Positions 33,222 through 41,825 of a DNA stretch of 46,974 nucleotides are shown in pieces. The stretch's first letter is position 1, and each line of letters begins with the position of its first letter. This DNA comes from JAFDVL01 sp043736395 (GTDB taxonomy: Bacteria > Acidobacteriota > Blastocatellia > RBC074): positions 1 to 46,974 of the forward strand of contig JAYTCQ010000323.1 of NCBI GenBank assembly GCA_043736395.1, given 5' to 3'. A program made the position numbers and the translations under genes. Under the pieces are notes generated by a model that saw only the letters and a list, made by a program, of their open reading frames with translations, was not told where the DNA came from and did not search any database.

Positions 33222-34253
33222 CTATTGACCATCTTCTCTTTCCCCAATCAGCTGAAAAGCGAGTGCCGTCAAAAACACACAAATCACAGGCGACAACATC
33301 CACCAATGATTTTTCAGCACACCAATATCTATCGCGGATTCGAGTAATGTGCCCCAGCTGGCACCGGGTTCCTGGACGCCGACGCCTAAGAATGACAAGG
33401 TAATTTCCGCTAAAATAAACACCGGCGCAGTCAACGCAAACTGCGTCAAGAGCGGCGTCGCGACGTTTGGCAAAATATGTTTTGAAATTACTCGAACGTT
33501 ATTGGCACCCAATGAAATCGCAGATGTGACGTAATCTTTAACGCGTTCCGCTACCACTAAATTTCGTGTCAATCGTGCGACCTCAGCCCATCCGACAGCC
33601 GCAAAAATTGCAATCATCATGAACGCTACCTGACGCGGAGTGATACTCAGCGGGAACGCGGCGCGAAATGCCAGAATTAAAATTAACGTCGGCAACGACA
33701 TCACAATTTCTGCGGCACGCATTAAGATTGAATCTGCGATGCTACCGAAAAATCCTGAGATCGCGCCAAGGCTGACACCGATCAAATACGCGAGTAATAA
33801 TCCAAACGGCCCAATAATTAACGAAAGCTGTCCAGCATAAAGTAACCGCGCCAGCACATCGCGCCCTAATCCATCCGTACCTAAAAAATGTAATTTGGGA
33901 TCAGTGCTGGAGTTTTCTGAAACTCCCGCCAGATGCAAATTTGCAGGAATCAATCCGAATAAATCATAGCTGTCGCCACGCACAAAAAATTTTAGTGGAT
34001 ACATTTGCGTACGATCTTCTTCATAACCAAAATTTAACTTGTCAATCATCCGAGGCTGATAAATAAAGGGTCGAACGTGAAACGAATGATTTGCGTCAAA
34101 AAAATGAATGCTGGTCGGTGGAAGGTACGGCGTATCTTTCGCCTGTGAACGATGATTGTAAGGTGCGAGGAATCCGCCAAATAGCGATAGCAAATACAAG
34201 GCGATTAATATTGAAAAACCAACGACACGTTTTGAAAGGCGAGGCACAATCAT
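33222..34253 (-). CDS. ABC transporter permease, peptide/nickel type (DppC/OppC-like)
   Basis: This is a 343-residue inner-membrane permease of the BPD type. One N-terminal helix is followed by a periplasmic loop, then five helices carrying the coupling motif AISLGANNVRVISKHILPN. FLGTDGLGRDVLARLLYAG is a standard DppC marker. The gene directly abuts the DppB-like gene (TAAATG), with AGGA before the ATG. With DppB it forms the membrane channel for peptide or similar uptake. No ATPase genes are in the window. Confidence 0.93.
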   Translation of the reverse strand: MIVPRLSKRVVGFSILIALYLLSLFGGFLAPYNHRSQAKDTPYLPPTSIHFFDANHSFHVRPFIYQPRMIDKLNFGYEEDRTQMYPLKFFVRGDSYDLFGLIPANLHLAGVSENSSTDPKLHFLGTDGLGRDVLARLLYAGQLSLIIGPFGLLLAYLIGVSLGAISGFFGSIADSILMRAAEIVMSLPTLILILAFRAAFPLSITPRQVAFMMIAIFAAVGWAEVARLTRNLVVAERVKDYVTSAISLGANNVRVISKHILPNVATPLLTQFALTAPVFILAEITLSFLGVGVQEPGASWGTLLESAIDIGVLKNHWWMLSPVICVFLTALAFQLIGEREDGQ

Positions 34254-35255
34254 TTATTGTTCCTCTCGCAAACGCGGATCAGCGATCAGATGCAAAATTT
34301 CCGCGACTACATTTCCAATCATCATCATCACGGCGGTCAGCATCACAACACCCATTAAGACAGGGATATCACGCGTTTTTGTCGCGGTCACTGCCAACTG
34401 CCCAAGCCCCGGATAAGACATCACGGCTTCGACAATCACTGAACCGCTCAGCACCGTGGCCACCGCATAACCGAACAACGTAATCATCGGAGCCGCCGCC
34501 ACGCGCGCCGCGTGCTTGCCGATGATTTGCCATTCGCTCAAACCTTTTGCGCGTGCAGTGCGAATAAAATCAGCTTGCAGCACTTCGATTAATCCGGCGC
34601 GTGTCTGTCGTAAGTACACCGCCGCGAGCGGCAGGCTCATCACAATCGCAGGCAAAATCAAATGATGAAGACTATCCAGCCAGGAATTTATTGAACCATC
34701 ATCGGCAATATTCATCGAACGTACATTGCCAATCGGAAACCATCCCGTCCGCGCGGCAATTAACAAAGCAACGATGGCAAAGACAATGCGCGGAGTTGAA
34801 AGGCTGACTAAACTCACTGCACTTAAAATTCGATCCAACCACGATCCTGGTTGTTTGGCAGACAATGCTCCGAGCGGCAAAGCTACGCCAAAAGCTAATA
34901 AAAGCGCCATCAATGACAGCTTCAATGTATTTCCAAAGCGCATCCCAATTAATTTTGTAACGGCTAATTTTTCTCCAATGGAAATTCCTAAATCACCGCG
35001 TACCGCATCCGCTAACCAGCTGCCATACCGCGCCATCATCGGGCGATCCAGCCCATACTGTGCGCGCAAACGCTGCACTGTTTCCTGACTTACTCGCGAG
35101 TCCTGCGTGAGTTCAGCAAACGCATCACCAGGCGCAGAATTTATTAAGGTGAAGCTAATCAGAGAAACAAACAGTAATGTAGGAACCGCGATCAGCAGGC
35201 GTTTGAATAGAAGTTTGAGGATGGAGGCGAGCAAGCGATTCTTCATCGCGGGCAT
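34254..35255 (-). CDS. ABC transporter permease, peptide/nickel type (DppB/OppB-like)
   Basis: This is a 333-residue permease with six helices. Family strings are visible: FTLINSAPGDAFAEL, LRAQYGLDRPMMARYGSWL, FIRTARAKGLSEWQIIGKHA and ALTAPVF-like ends in the partner. It pairs with the DppC-like gene directly downstream. The start at 35255 has no clear ribosome site; codon 4 (35246) is also possible. The binding-protein gene lies divergently about 270 bases away across a GTTCGCAG array. Confidence 0.93.
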   Translation of the reverse strand: MPAMKNRLLASILKLLFKRLLIAVPTLLFVSLISFTLINSAPGDAFAELTQDSRVSQETVQRLRAQYGLDRPMMARYGSWLADAVRGDLGISIGEKLAVTKLIGMRFGNTLKLSLMALLLAFGVALPLGALSAKQPGSWLDRILSAVSLVSLSTPRIVFAIVALLIAARTGWFPIGNVRSMNIADDGSINSWLDSLHHLILPAIVMSLPLAAVYLRQTRAGLIEVLQADFIRTARAKGLSEWQIIGKHAARVAAAPMITLFGYAVATVLSGSVIVEAVMSYPGLGQLAVTATKTRDIPVLMGVVMLTAVMMMIGNVVAEILHLIADPRLREEQ

Positions 35256-35286
35256 TATCTACAAAGTGGCTGTGGAGGTAAAGAAA

Positions 35287-35445
35287 GTTCGCAGTTCGCA
35301 GTAAAAACAGTTCGCAGCTGGAAGGTTTGCAGTTCGCAGCGAAGAAGTTCACAGTAAGATTCCTTCTAACTGTCTTTACTGCGAACCGCGAACTAAAAAC
35401 TGCGAACTTTCTTCGCTGCGAACTGCGAACTTCCCCTCTGCGAAC
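35287..35445. repeat. GTTCGCAG array between divergent transporter genes
   Basis: GTTCGCAG occurs in the left half (35287-35341) and its reverse complement CTGCGAAC in the right half (35378-35445), so the whole region can fold into one long hairpin. It uses the same word as the array at 32261-32495, 3 kb away. It lies between the permease (minus) and binding-protein (plus) starts. Confidence 0.85.
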
Positions 35446-35524
35446 TCCCTTTCTTCTTTACTATTCCCGCCCCGATATGCTCTAATCCGCCTCTGGTTTT
35501 ATCGCCCCATTCTGGTTGACAAAA

Positions 35525-37231
35525 ATGCGCTTACAATCAATGAAATCAATACTTCTATTAGTTGTTACTTTGACCATCATGTCTTGCCGTCCAGGCAATA
35601 CGACACAAGTCGAAGTCGCACAAGGAAGGCAAAACGGCACCAGCGGAGGACGATTAATTGTCGCGGATCGGGCGACGCCGAAGACCTTCAATTTTCTGCA
35701 CGCCGGTGATCTGGTTTCGGCAACTGTCGCGAGTTATTTGATGACTTCGCATCTGGTCGAATTCGATCACGACACGCAAAAATACGTTCCCGGATTGGCT
35801 GAAAGTTGGGAAGATAGCGACGAAGGCAAAACTGTCGTCGTCAAATTGCGCGAAGGATTAAAATTTTCGGATGGCTCTCCGCTGACGGCGGATGACGTAC
35901 TCTTCACTCTCAAAGTCGCGACTGATGAAAAATCCGGCTCGCTGTTTCGTGAAAATTATTTGATCGGCGGCAAACCGCTGCAAGCCACGAAAATTGATGA
36001 TCGAACCGTACGTTTTCAGCTGCCACGTGCCGCCGCCGCGTTTGAATCTTTGCTCTCAACTTTCGGAGTTCTCCCACATCAGAAACTGGGAAATAACTTT
36101 AATCCAAAAACCTGGGACATCACTGTTTCACCCAATGATTTAGCGGTGACGGGCGCGTATACGCTCAAAGAATTCGTCCCCGATCAGCGCACGATTTTGA
36201 CGCGTAATCCGCATTATTACAAAAAGGATAAAAATGGGATTCAACTTCCCTACCTCGACGAAATCGTCATCGAAGCCATCAAAGACCCAAACACCGCGTT
36301 GCTGAAATTTCAGCAGGGCGAAGTCGAATTGATGGACAACATTGCGCCCGCGAGTTTCGCCTCACTAAAACAACAAACTCCGGCAGGAACTTCGGTCAAA
36401 GATTACGGCGCTTCGATGACTTCGGATTTCTTGTGGTTCAATATTAACGAGACATCAGTTCCGGCCACCAAACGCGCGTGGTTCAACGACATCCGCTTCA
36501 AACGGGCTATCGCGCACGCGCTGGATCGCAAGACAATTATTGATAACGTCCTGCGAGGGCTGGGTACGCCGCTCAATGGAATCGTTTCCCCGGCGAATAA
36601 AATCTGGGGCAGCAGTGAGATTTCAGGCTACGATTTCAATCTGCAAAAAGCGAAAGATTTATTGACGGAAGCAGGCTTCGCACAGCGCGATAATGGCTTG
36701 TTTGATAAAGGCGGAAACGCCGTCGAATTCACACTGATCGTAGACGAAAGCGTCCCCATCAGAAAAGCGATGGCTGCAATTATTCAGGAAGATTTGGCGA
36801 AGCTCGGTATCAAAATCAATGTGGCACCACTGGAGAAAAATGCCTTCAATGAAATGATCGAGAAGAAGCTGAGTTACGACGCCGCGCTGCATGGATACGC
36901 AGTGACCGACACCGATCCTTCTACCGCCTTGATGGGATTGAAAACAGGCGGAGCGCAACGTTACTGGAACATGGGAGAGAAACAGCCGACGCAAGCCTGG
37001 GAAAAAGATTTTGACCGCTTAGCCGATGAACAGGACACGACGGTAGACCCGGCGCTTCGCAAAAATAAATTCGCCGAAGCACAAAAACTTTTTGCAGAAC
37101 AACTGCCTATGATCCCGGTTGTAGTCAGAAATTTTGCGAGCGGAGCCAAATCAAATTTAGGAAATTATCGCCCCAGCGTCGTGATGCCGCGCTCGCTTTG
37201 GAATGCTGAAGAATTATTTTGGAAGAAATAA
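35525..37231 (+). CDS. Peptide-type ABC transporter substrate-binding lipoprotein (SBP_bac_5)
   Basis: This 568-residue protein has a lipoprotein signal (ILLLVVTLTIMSC, lipidated Cys) and an SBP_bac_5 domain: GLAESWEDSDEGKTVVVKLR, SPLTADDVLFTLK, and RFKRAIAHALDRKTII. It would capture peptides or other solutes in the periplasm and deliver them to the divergent DppBC-like permeases. I choose the ATG at 35525; the TTG at 35516 and the ATG at 35540 are also possible, and none has a good ribosome site. The ligand is unknown. ATPase subunits are missing from the window. Confidence 0.92.
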   Translation: MRLQSMKSILLLVVTLTIMSCRPGNTTQVEVAQGRQNGTSGGRLIVADRATPKTFNFLHAGDLVSATVASYLMTSHLVEFDHDTQKYVPGLAESWEDSDEGKTVVVKLREGLKFSDGSPLTADDVLFTLKVATDEKSGSLFRENYLIGGKPLQATKIDDRTVRFQLPRAAAAFESLLSTFGVLPHQKLGNNFNPKTWDITVSPNDLAVTGAYTLKEFVPDQRTILTRNPHYYKKDKNGIQLPYLDEIVIEAIKDPNTALLKFQQGEVELMDNIAPASFASLKQQTPAGTSVKDYGASMTSDFLWFNINETSVPATKRAWFNDIRFKRAIAHALDRKTIIDNVLRGLGTPLNGIVSPANKIWGSSEISGYDFNLQKAKDLLTEAGFAQRDNGLFDKGGNAVEFTLIVDESVPIRKAMAAIIQEDLAKLGIKINVAPLEKNAFNEMIEKKLSYDAALHGYAVTDTDPSTALMGLKTGGAQRYWNMGEKQPTQAWEKDFDRLADEQDTTVDPALRKNKFAEAQKLFAEQLPMIPVVVRNFASGAKSNLGNYRPSVVMPRSLWNAEELFWKK

Positions 37232-37235
37232 AAAC

Positions 37236-37265
37236 GGTGGTCGGGGATCGGTGGTCAGTGGTCGG
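37236..37265. repeat. Short GGTGGTC word repeat
   Basis: GGTGGTCGGGGATCGGTGGT... holds GGTGGTC twice and a third AGTGGTC within 30 bases. It lies just after the binding-protein gene. It is one more word-repeat family but without a visible inverted partner here. Confidence 0.55.
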
Positions 37266-37308
37266 AAACACTAAGACCGCAAAACTCGAAACGCGAGACT
37301 AAGTTTCT

Positions 37309-37689
37309 ATGAAAGAATTACCCATTCTGAAACCATTGTACGATTGCGGAAAATGTCCTGGTTATTGCTGTTCGTACGAGTACATTATCGTCACCAAAAG
37401 CGATGTGAAACGACTTGGCAAACGCTTCGGATTAACTCCCGAAGAAGCCGAAAAAAAATTCACCCGCGAAGTGAAAGACTACGGTCGAATCCTGAAGCAC
37501 CGCCAGGACACCGTGTACAAAACGATCTGCCGTTTCTTCGACCAAACAGAACGCCGCTGCACCGTCTACGAACATCGCCCCGGCGTATGCAGGGAATATC
37601 CCGATACCAGGAAATGCGGATATTATGATTTTTTAAAGTGGGAGAGAAAGCACCAGCAGAATGAGACGTTTGTGCCGCTGGAAAGATAG
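37309..37689 (+). CDS. YkgJ-family cysteine-cluster protein (putative zinc/iron-binding)
   Basis: This is a 126-residue protein with the YkgJ cysteine pattern: C13, C16, C20, C21 (YDCGKCPGYCCSYEY), then ICRFF, RRCTVYEHRPGVCREYP and RKCGYY. The cysteines probably bind zinc or an iron-sulfur centre. The molecular role of the family is not established. The start at 37309 lacks a strong ribosome site. It is the last plus-strand gene before the minus-strand polysaccharide locus, with an 18-base gap to its convergent neighbour. Confidence 0.9.
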   Translation: MKELPILKPLYDCGKCPGYCCSYEYIIVTKSDVKRLGKRFGLTPEEAEKKFTREVKDYGRILKHRQDTVYKTICRFFDQTERRCTVYEHRPGVCREYPDTRKCGYYDFLKWERKHQQNETFVPLER

Positions 37690-37707
37690 GAAAGCCGTGC
37701 CAAAATC

Positions 37708-38874
37708 TTAGACGGCAGAGCGAATCAGGTATTTGCGGAAGAGACGAAAAACGCGGGCGGGATAATAAAGCAGTGACAGGTTGGACGGTAAGACAATGGG
37801 CAACATTGCCCAATCTTCCGGCGTAGTTCTAAAAATTAAACGGACTCCATAAAGGATGCGATCAAGCCAGGACTCGCGCATTTTCAAATGGAATAAAATC
37901 AATTCGTTCATTGTCGCTTCGTCTTTTTTTTCAGCGAAGATTCGGGTTTCAATTTCTTCAACCAAAGCGGTTCCAGAGCTATCCAGTCGAATCTTATGCA
38001 AGACAAATTCTGGTAAAGGAGCATTGCACAGCCGATGTGCTAGTTCCAGACTTAGAGACATCACTCGCTCGCAGCGCAGCACTCTCGTCATTGAATCAAC
38101 CAGTTCCCAATCCATCGTTGGATAAATTACGAGCAGCTGTGTAATATCTGCCACCCACCCTAACCGTTCCCATTTATGCTTCGCACCGTGAAAGCAGAGG
38201 ATCATCAGTAAATCTTCAGGAGCAGGAACCACGACCTCAAAACCTGACATTTGTATTGTTAGCAAGCGTGATTTAAGACTCTGCAGTGTAAAAGGAAATG
38301 ACAAATGCGGGTCAGCAAAGCCCCAATGAATTTCCAATAAATGCCCTTGCCGCGCTGAAAAGTAAGAATGATCTTTATAGGATTTCTGATACAGAGATTC
38401 TTGTTCAGAAGGTAATTCATACTCAGGTTGCCATTCATTTTTGCACAATAAGGCATCCACTGTGGCCCAATCTTCTTTGGCAATGACGACATCTATATCT
38501 CCATATTGCCGCATCGACACATCACCATAAAGTTGTACCGCCAGTGCAGGCCCTTTGTATGGCAGAGCAAAGATATGATGCTCCTGCAACAACCGCATCA
38601 GCCGCAATAGTTCTGAGGTCAAAGAAAGCGCGTGCGAAGCATTCATGCGCCGCCCAACCTCAAGCGCTTCACGGGTTTCTTTCGGGAGATGTTCCCAGAC
38701 AGTTTCCTTCAACCGCAGATGCGCCAACGGAATCAGTCCATGATGATTCGCCAAATTGATAACGGTTTCCCAATCACTGATTTGTGGGATTAATTCCAGT
38801 AACTGGATTTGACGGTGTTCAGGAGTGTCGACCTTCGCACAGCACAACAAAAGTTGTAGTTCAGGAGACGGCAT
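37708..38874 (-). CDS. Nucleotidyltransferase-family protein (NTP_transf_5)
   Basis: This 388-residue protein has the NTP_transf_5 core: YKGPALAVQLYGD near residue 106, and MRQYGDIDVVI with D126 and D128 as likely metal ligands. Upstream helices and a HWGFADPHLSF segment are also typical. Members of this family are common in exopolysaccharide and exosortase loci. The transferred group is unknown. It is the last gene of the minus-strand polysaccharide run. No ribosome site is visible at 38874. Confidence 0.85.
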   Translation of the reverse strand: MPSPELQLLLCCAKVDTPEHRQIQLLELIPQISDWETVINLANHHGLIPLAHLRLKETVWEHLPKETREALEVGRRMNASHALSLTSELLRLMRLLQEHHIFALPYKGPALAVQLYGDVSMRQYGDIDVVIAKEDWATVDALLCKNEWQPEYELPSEQESLYQKSYKDHSYFSARQGHLLEIHWGFADPHLSFPFTLQSLKSRLLTIQMSGFEVVVPAPEDLLMILCFHGAKHKWERLGWVADITQLLVIYPTMDWELVDSMTRVLRCERVMSLSLELAHRLCNAPLPEFVLHKIRLDSSGTALVEEIETRIFAEKKDEATMNELILFHLKMRESWLDRILYGVRLIFRTTPEDWAMLPIVLPSNLSLLYYPARVFRLFRKYLIRSAV

Positions 38875-38911
38875 GGCTAAGGCTGGTTTTGTAAAAGGAC
38901 ATCCGGCAGGA

Positions 38912-40498
38912 TCAATAATTAATAGCTGCCTGCTCTATTTCAAAAGCCTGAAATATCTGGACAATTTTTTCACTGACATCGCGTTGAAATTCACCACAAA
39001 GTTTTCCCACATCAACGGCGATATGTTCTGCTTCGCTAACCTGGCGTAAAAATGAAAGTGTGCCAAGAATTTTTTCCTGATGCATTAACGGAATCGTTAA
39101 AGTCCAATAATTTGATTCTGGCGTCATTTCTTCAACAAAAGTTCCGTTCGTTTCAAACATGAGGATGAGTGGCTCACTTGCGATGACTTTCGTTTCGCCA
39201 ATAGGCAAACGCCAGCCATTGTTTTCAGCAGCGTCGAGAATGCTCTGAGATTGTAAGGGATAAGAAAAATTCGTCAGTTGTAATTTCACGCCCTCAAATT
39301 CAGTCGCAACGGCGAGGTTGGATAAAACAGAAAGTAAATCGTCAATCGTCTCAGCTTTTTTCAGATCAAGGCTGCGATGACGGACACCGACATTCACTGA
39401 TAAATTTTTGCGATGCCTGGCAACGCGGCGGCGAATGGAATTTCCAAGCTCTTCAAATTCCGGATAGCGGAGCTTCTGGACACCCAGAACAATGATCACG
39501 CCAATCATACAAAAAATCAGCGCTGGTTGTGAGCGGCTGGGGTTAATTAGCATGACGCCGAACAATGAGAACACTCCGCAAACCCCATACAAAAGAATAA
39601 CCGTTTGACGCTGTGAAAGGCCATGATCCAGCAAACGATGATGAATGTGTCCGCGATCCCCTTGCAATAATCCCTGCCCACTAATAAAGCGACGGAACAA
39701 CGTCAGCCCCACATCGAGCACCGGTAATCCAAACGAGACTAACGGAATCGCAATTGCTACTGTGGTTGTACTTTTCTGCGCTCCCGCTAAAGACAAAGCC
39801 GCCACCATAAAGCCGAGAAACAGACTCCCGGAGTCACCTAAAAAAATTGTGGCCGGGTGAAAGTTGAAATAGAGAAATCCAATTACTGCCCCGATCAAAA
39901 TAATAGCGGTAGTGCTGACTGTAGGATTTCCACCCGTCACCGAAAAAAATAAAATTGCGCTCAGGGCAAAAGCCGAGGCTCCTGCCGCCAAACCATCAAT
40001 ACCGTCAATTAAGTTAAATGCATTCGTGATGCCAACTACCCACAAAGCAGTCAAAGGAAAGCTCAGCCAATACGGGAAATTATATTCGCCAAGAAATGGT
40101 AGGTTTAGAACTTGAATCCCGAAGCCCAGCGCGTGCAACGGAATTGCCGCAATGATTTGAACTACCACTTTTACGAGTGGAGATGCGCCTCGTAAATCAT
40201 CATAGACTCCTAATCCCAAAACCAACGTAGCCGCGCCCACAATCACCGCATAAAAACCAAGACTCTGTAAGAAGGATTCCCCAATAGTCGTTTGTAAAAA
40301 GGGGACACAGCAAAGCGTCAGTAGAAAGGCAACATAAATGCCTAAGCCACCCATGCGCGGAGTAATCCGTTTATGAATGCGCCGATCATTGTCAGGAATG
40401 TCTACCGCGCCGATGTGGGTTGCGAACCGTCGCACAAAAGGAGTCAGTAATAATGAAAGACAGAGTGAGATGCCAAACAAAATAAGGTAAGACCGCAT
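38912..40498 (-). CDS. WecA/MraY-type polyprenyl-phosphate sugar-1-phosphate transferase with C-terminal extension
   Basis: This is a 528-residue membrane enzyme. Motifs are D100-D101 (VYDDLRG), NAFNLIDGIDGLA (158-170), FLGDSGSLFLG (218-228) and GHIHHRLLD (282-290). Such enzymes load a sugar-1-phosphate (GlcNAc-1-P or similar) onto undecaprenyl phosphate to begin a glycan. The usual enzyme is about 350 residues; the remaining residues, about 345-528, are a soluble extension. That extension contains HRSLDLKKAETIDDLLSVLS and ILDAAENNGWRLPIGETKV, not a domain I can name (possibly PAS- or GAF-like). It lies downstream of fcl, across a CACGAAG repeat. Confidence 0.88.
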   Translation of the reverse strand: MRSYLILFGISLCLSLLLTPFVRRFATHIGAVDIPDNDRRIHKRITPRMGGLGIYVAFLLTLCCVPFLQTTIGESFLQSLGFYAVIVGAATLVLGLGVYDDLRGASPLVKVVVQIIAAIPLHALGFGIQVLNLPFLGEYNFPYWLSFPLTALWVVGITNAFNLIDGIDGLAAGASAFALSAILFFSVTGGNPTVSTTAIILIGAVIGFLYFNFHPATIFLGDSGSLFLGFMVAALSLAGAQKSTTTVAIAIPLVSFGLPVLDVGLTLFRRFISGQGLLQGDRGHIHHRLLDHGLSQRQTVILLYGVCGVFSLFGVMLINPSRSQPALIFCMIGVIIVLGVQKLRYPEFEELGNSIRRRVARHRKNLSVNVGVRHRSLDLKKAETIDDLLSVLSNLAVATEFEGVKLQLTNFSYPLQSQSILDAAENNGWRLPIGETKVIASEPLILMFETNGTFVEEMTPESNYWTLTIPLMHQEKILGTLSFLRQVSEAEHIAVDVGKLCGEFQRDVSEKIVQIFQAFEIEQAAINY

Positions 40499-40524
40499 AT
40501 TTTACTCGTTCGATAACCGTTTCC

Positions 40525-40606
40525 CCTTCGTGCTACTTTGTGTTCTTCGTGGATAAAACACGCTATCAACTAAATTATCCACGAAGAATACGAAGTGACA
40601 CGAAGG
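40525..40606. repeat. CACGAAG-family inverted repeat
   Basis: CCTTCGTGCTACTTTGTGTT... at 40525-40555 pairs with 40576-40606 over 31 bases with about four changes. The ends TATCCACGAAGAA/TTCTTCGTGGATA are exact. It lies between the fcl 3' end and the start of the WecA-like gene, on co-directional genes. Confidence 0.8.
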
Positions 40607-40681
40607 AAAGAAAATCGTTTGGGGCAAGTTAAAATTGACGCAAAATCCCGAAACCTTCCAAAATCATAGTGGGGCGATTTT

Positions 40682-41617
40682 TCATCTGTAATTAGCACTA
40701 TACCAATCAATCGTTTCCTTCAATCCTTCGTCAAACCCAATCGCCGATTGAAACCCGAATTCCTGACGAGCGCGTTCCACATCCAAGCAACGACGTGGCT
40801 GACCATCAGGTTGAGAACTATCCCAGACAAGTTTACCTTGAAATCCGGTTAAGGCAGCAATTTTTTCAGCTAAATCTTTGATCGTAATTTCAAAGCCTGC
40901 TCCCAGATTCACCGGATCAGATTTATTATATTTTTCTGCCGCCAATAACAAGCCTTCGGCACAATCTTCCGCGTGCAAAAATTCCCGTGTCACCTGACCA
41001 GTTCCCCAGCATTTCACTTCGCTGGCTCCACTCCGAACGGCTTCCACACATTTGCGAATCAAAGCCGGAATCACGTGCGAGCTTTGTAAATCAAAGTTAT
41101 CGTGCGGGCCGTATAAATTCACCGGGAGCAAAAAGATTGAATTAAACCCGTATTGATCCCGGTAAGCCTGAGATTGCACCAGCATCGCTTTTTTGGCGAT
41201 TCCATACGGCGCATTCGTTTCTTCAGGGTAACCATTCCAAAGATCATCTTCTTTGAAAGGCACCGGTGTAAATTTAGGATATGCGCAAATCGTCCCTGTC
41301 GCCAAAAATTTTTTTATGCCGCGCAAACGGGCTTCGTCAATCAGTTGCACACCCATCATCAAATTTTCATAGAAGTATTTGCCAGGGTTTTCACGGTTTG
41401 CGCCAATCCCGCCCACCACTGCTGCCAGATGAATCACCAAATCAGGCTGGGTATCGTCATATAGCCGTTTGATGGCCTCGGATCGCACCAAGTCATATTC
41501 GGCGCGGCGCGGAACAAAAATATGTTCGCAGCCTCTAGCTTTCAGCTTCTCGACGACGTACGAGCCAAGAAAGCCTGCGCCACCCGTGACAACCACTCGT
41601 TCATAAGGAAAGGTCAT
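40682..41617 (-). CDS. fcl: GDP-L-fucose synthase
   Basis: This is a 311-residue bifunctional epimerase-reductase making GDP-L-fucose from GDP-4-keto-6-deoxymannose. The cofactor loop TGGAGFLG is at 11-18, the active-site cysteine region is at 108-113 (GTICAYP), and Y138 and K142 (APYGIAKK) are the catalytic tyrosine and lysine. LLPVNLYGPHDNFD is a family hallmark. It is downstream of gmd on the same strand, 208 bases apart across an inverted repeat. Supply of L-fucose to the surface polysaccharide encoded around it is the likely role. Confidence 0.95.
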   Translation of the reverse strand: MTFPYERVVVTGGAGFLGSYVVEKLKARGCEHIFVPRRAEYDLVRSEAIKRLYDDTQPDLVIHLAAVVGGIGANRENPGKYFYENLMMGVQLIDEARLRGIKKFLATGTICAYPKFTPVPFKEDDLWNGYPEETNAPYGIAKKAMLVQSQAYRDQYGFNSIFLLPVNLYGPHDNFDLQSSHVIPALIRKCVEAVRSGASEVKCWGTGQVTREFLHAEDCAEGLLLAAEKYNKSDPVNLGAGFEITIKDLAEKIAALTGFQGKLVWDSSQPDGQPRRCLDVERARQEFGFQSAIGFDEGLKETIDWYSANYR

Positions 41618-41636
41618 AAAATTATGATGAAACTAT

Positions 41637-41822
41637 GTGGCGCAACCAGCCATGGTTGCGACCGCCTTTGCAAAAGGCGAATCTTTCTCTCCGCCACAAC
41701 TTTGGCAAGAAACTTAGATTTTTATCATCCTGACCTGGAGCAGAGTTTCAGTCAGAATTACAGTGATGTCATAGATTAGGCTTTGTGCCAAAGCCTGTCG
41801 CAACCATGGCTGGTTGCGCTAC
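41637..41822. repeat. Inverted repeat, CAACCAGCCATGG family
   Basis: GTGGCGCAACCAGCCATGGT... at 41637-41661 pairs with 41798-41822 with about one change. The remaining stretch holds a short stem of its own near 41669-41680 (CCTTTGCAAAAGG). A third, single copy lies at 21669-21693. It occupies the gap between gmd and fcl. Confidence 0.85.
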
Positions 41823-41825
41823 AAC

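Noticed and set aside
32261..35445. CRISPR-like arrays formed by GTTCGCAG repeats
   Set aside because: Units are only 8 bases, spacing is irregular and both orientations occur; no cas genes are present.
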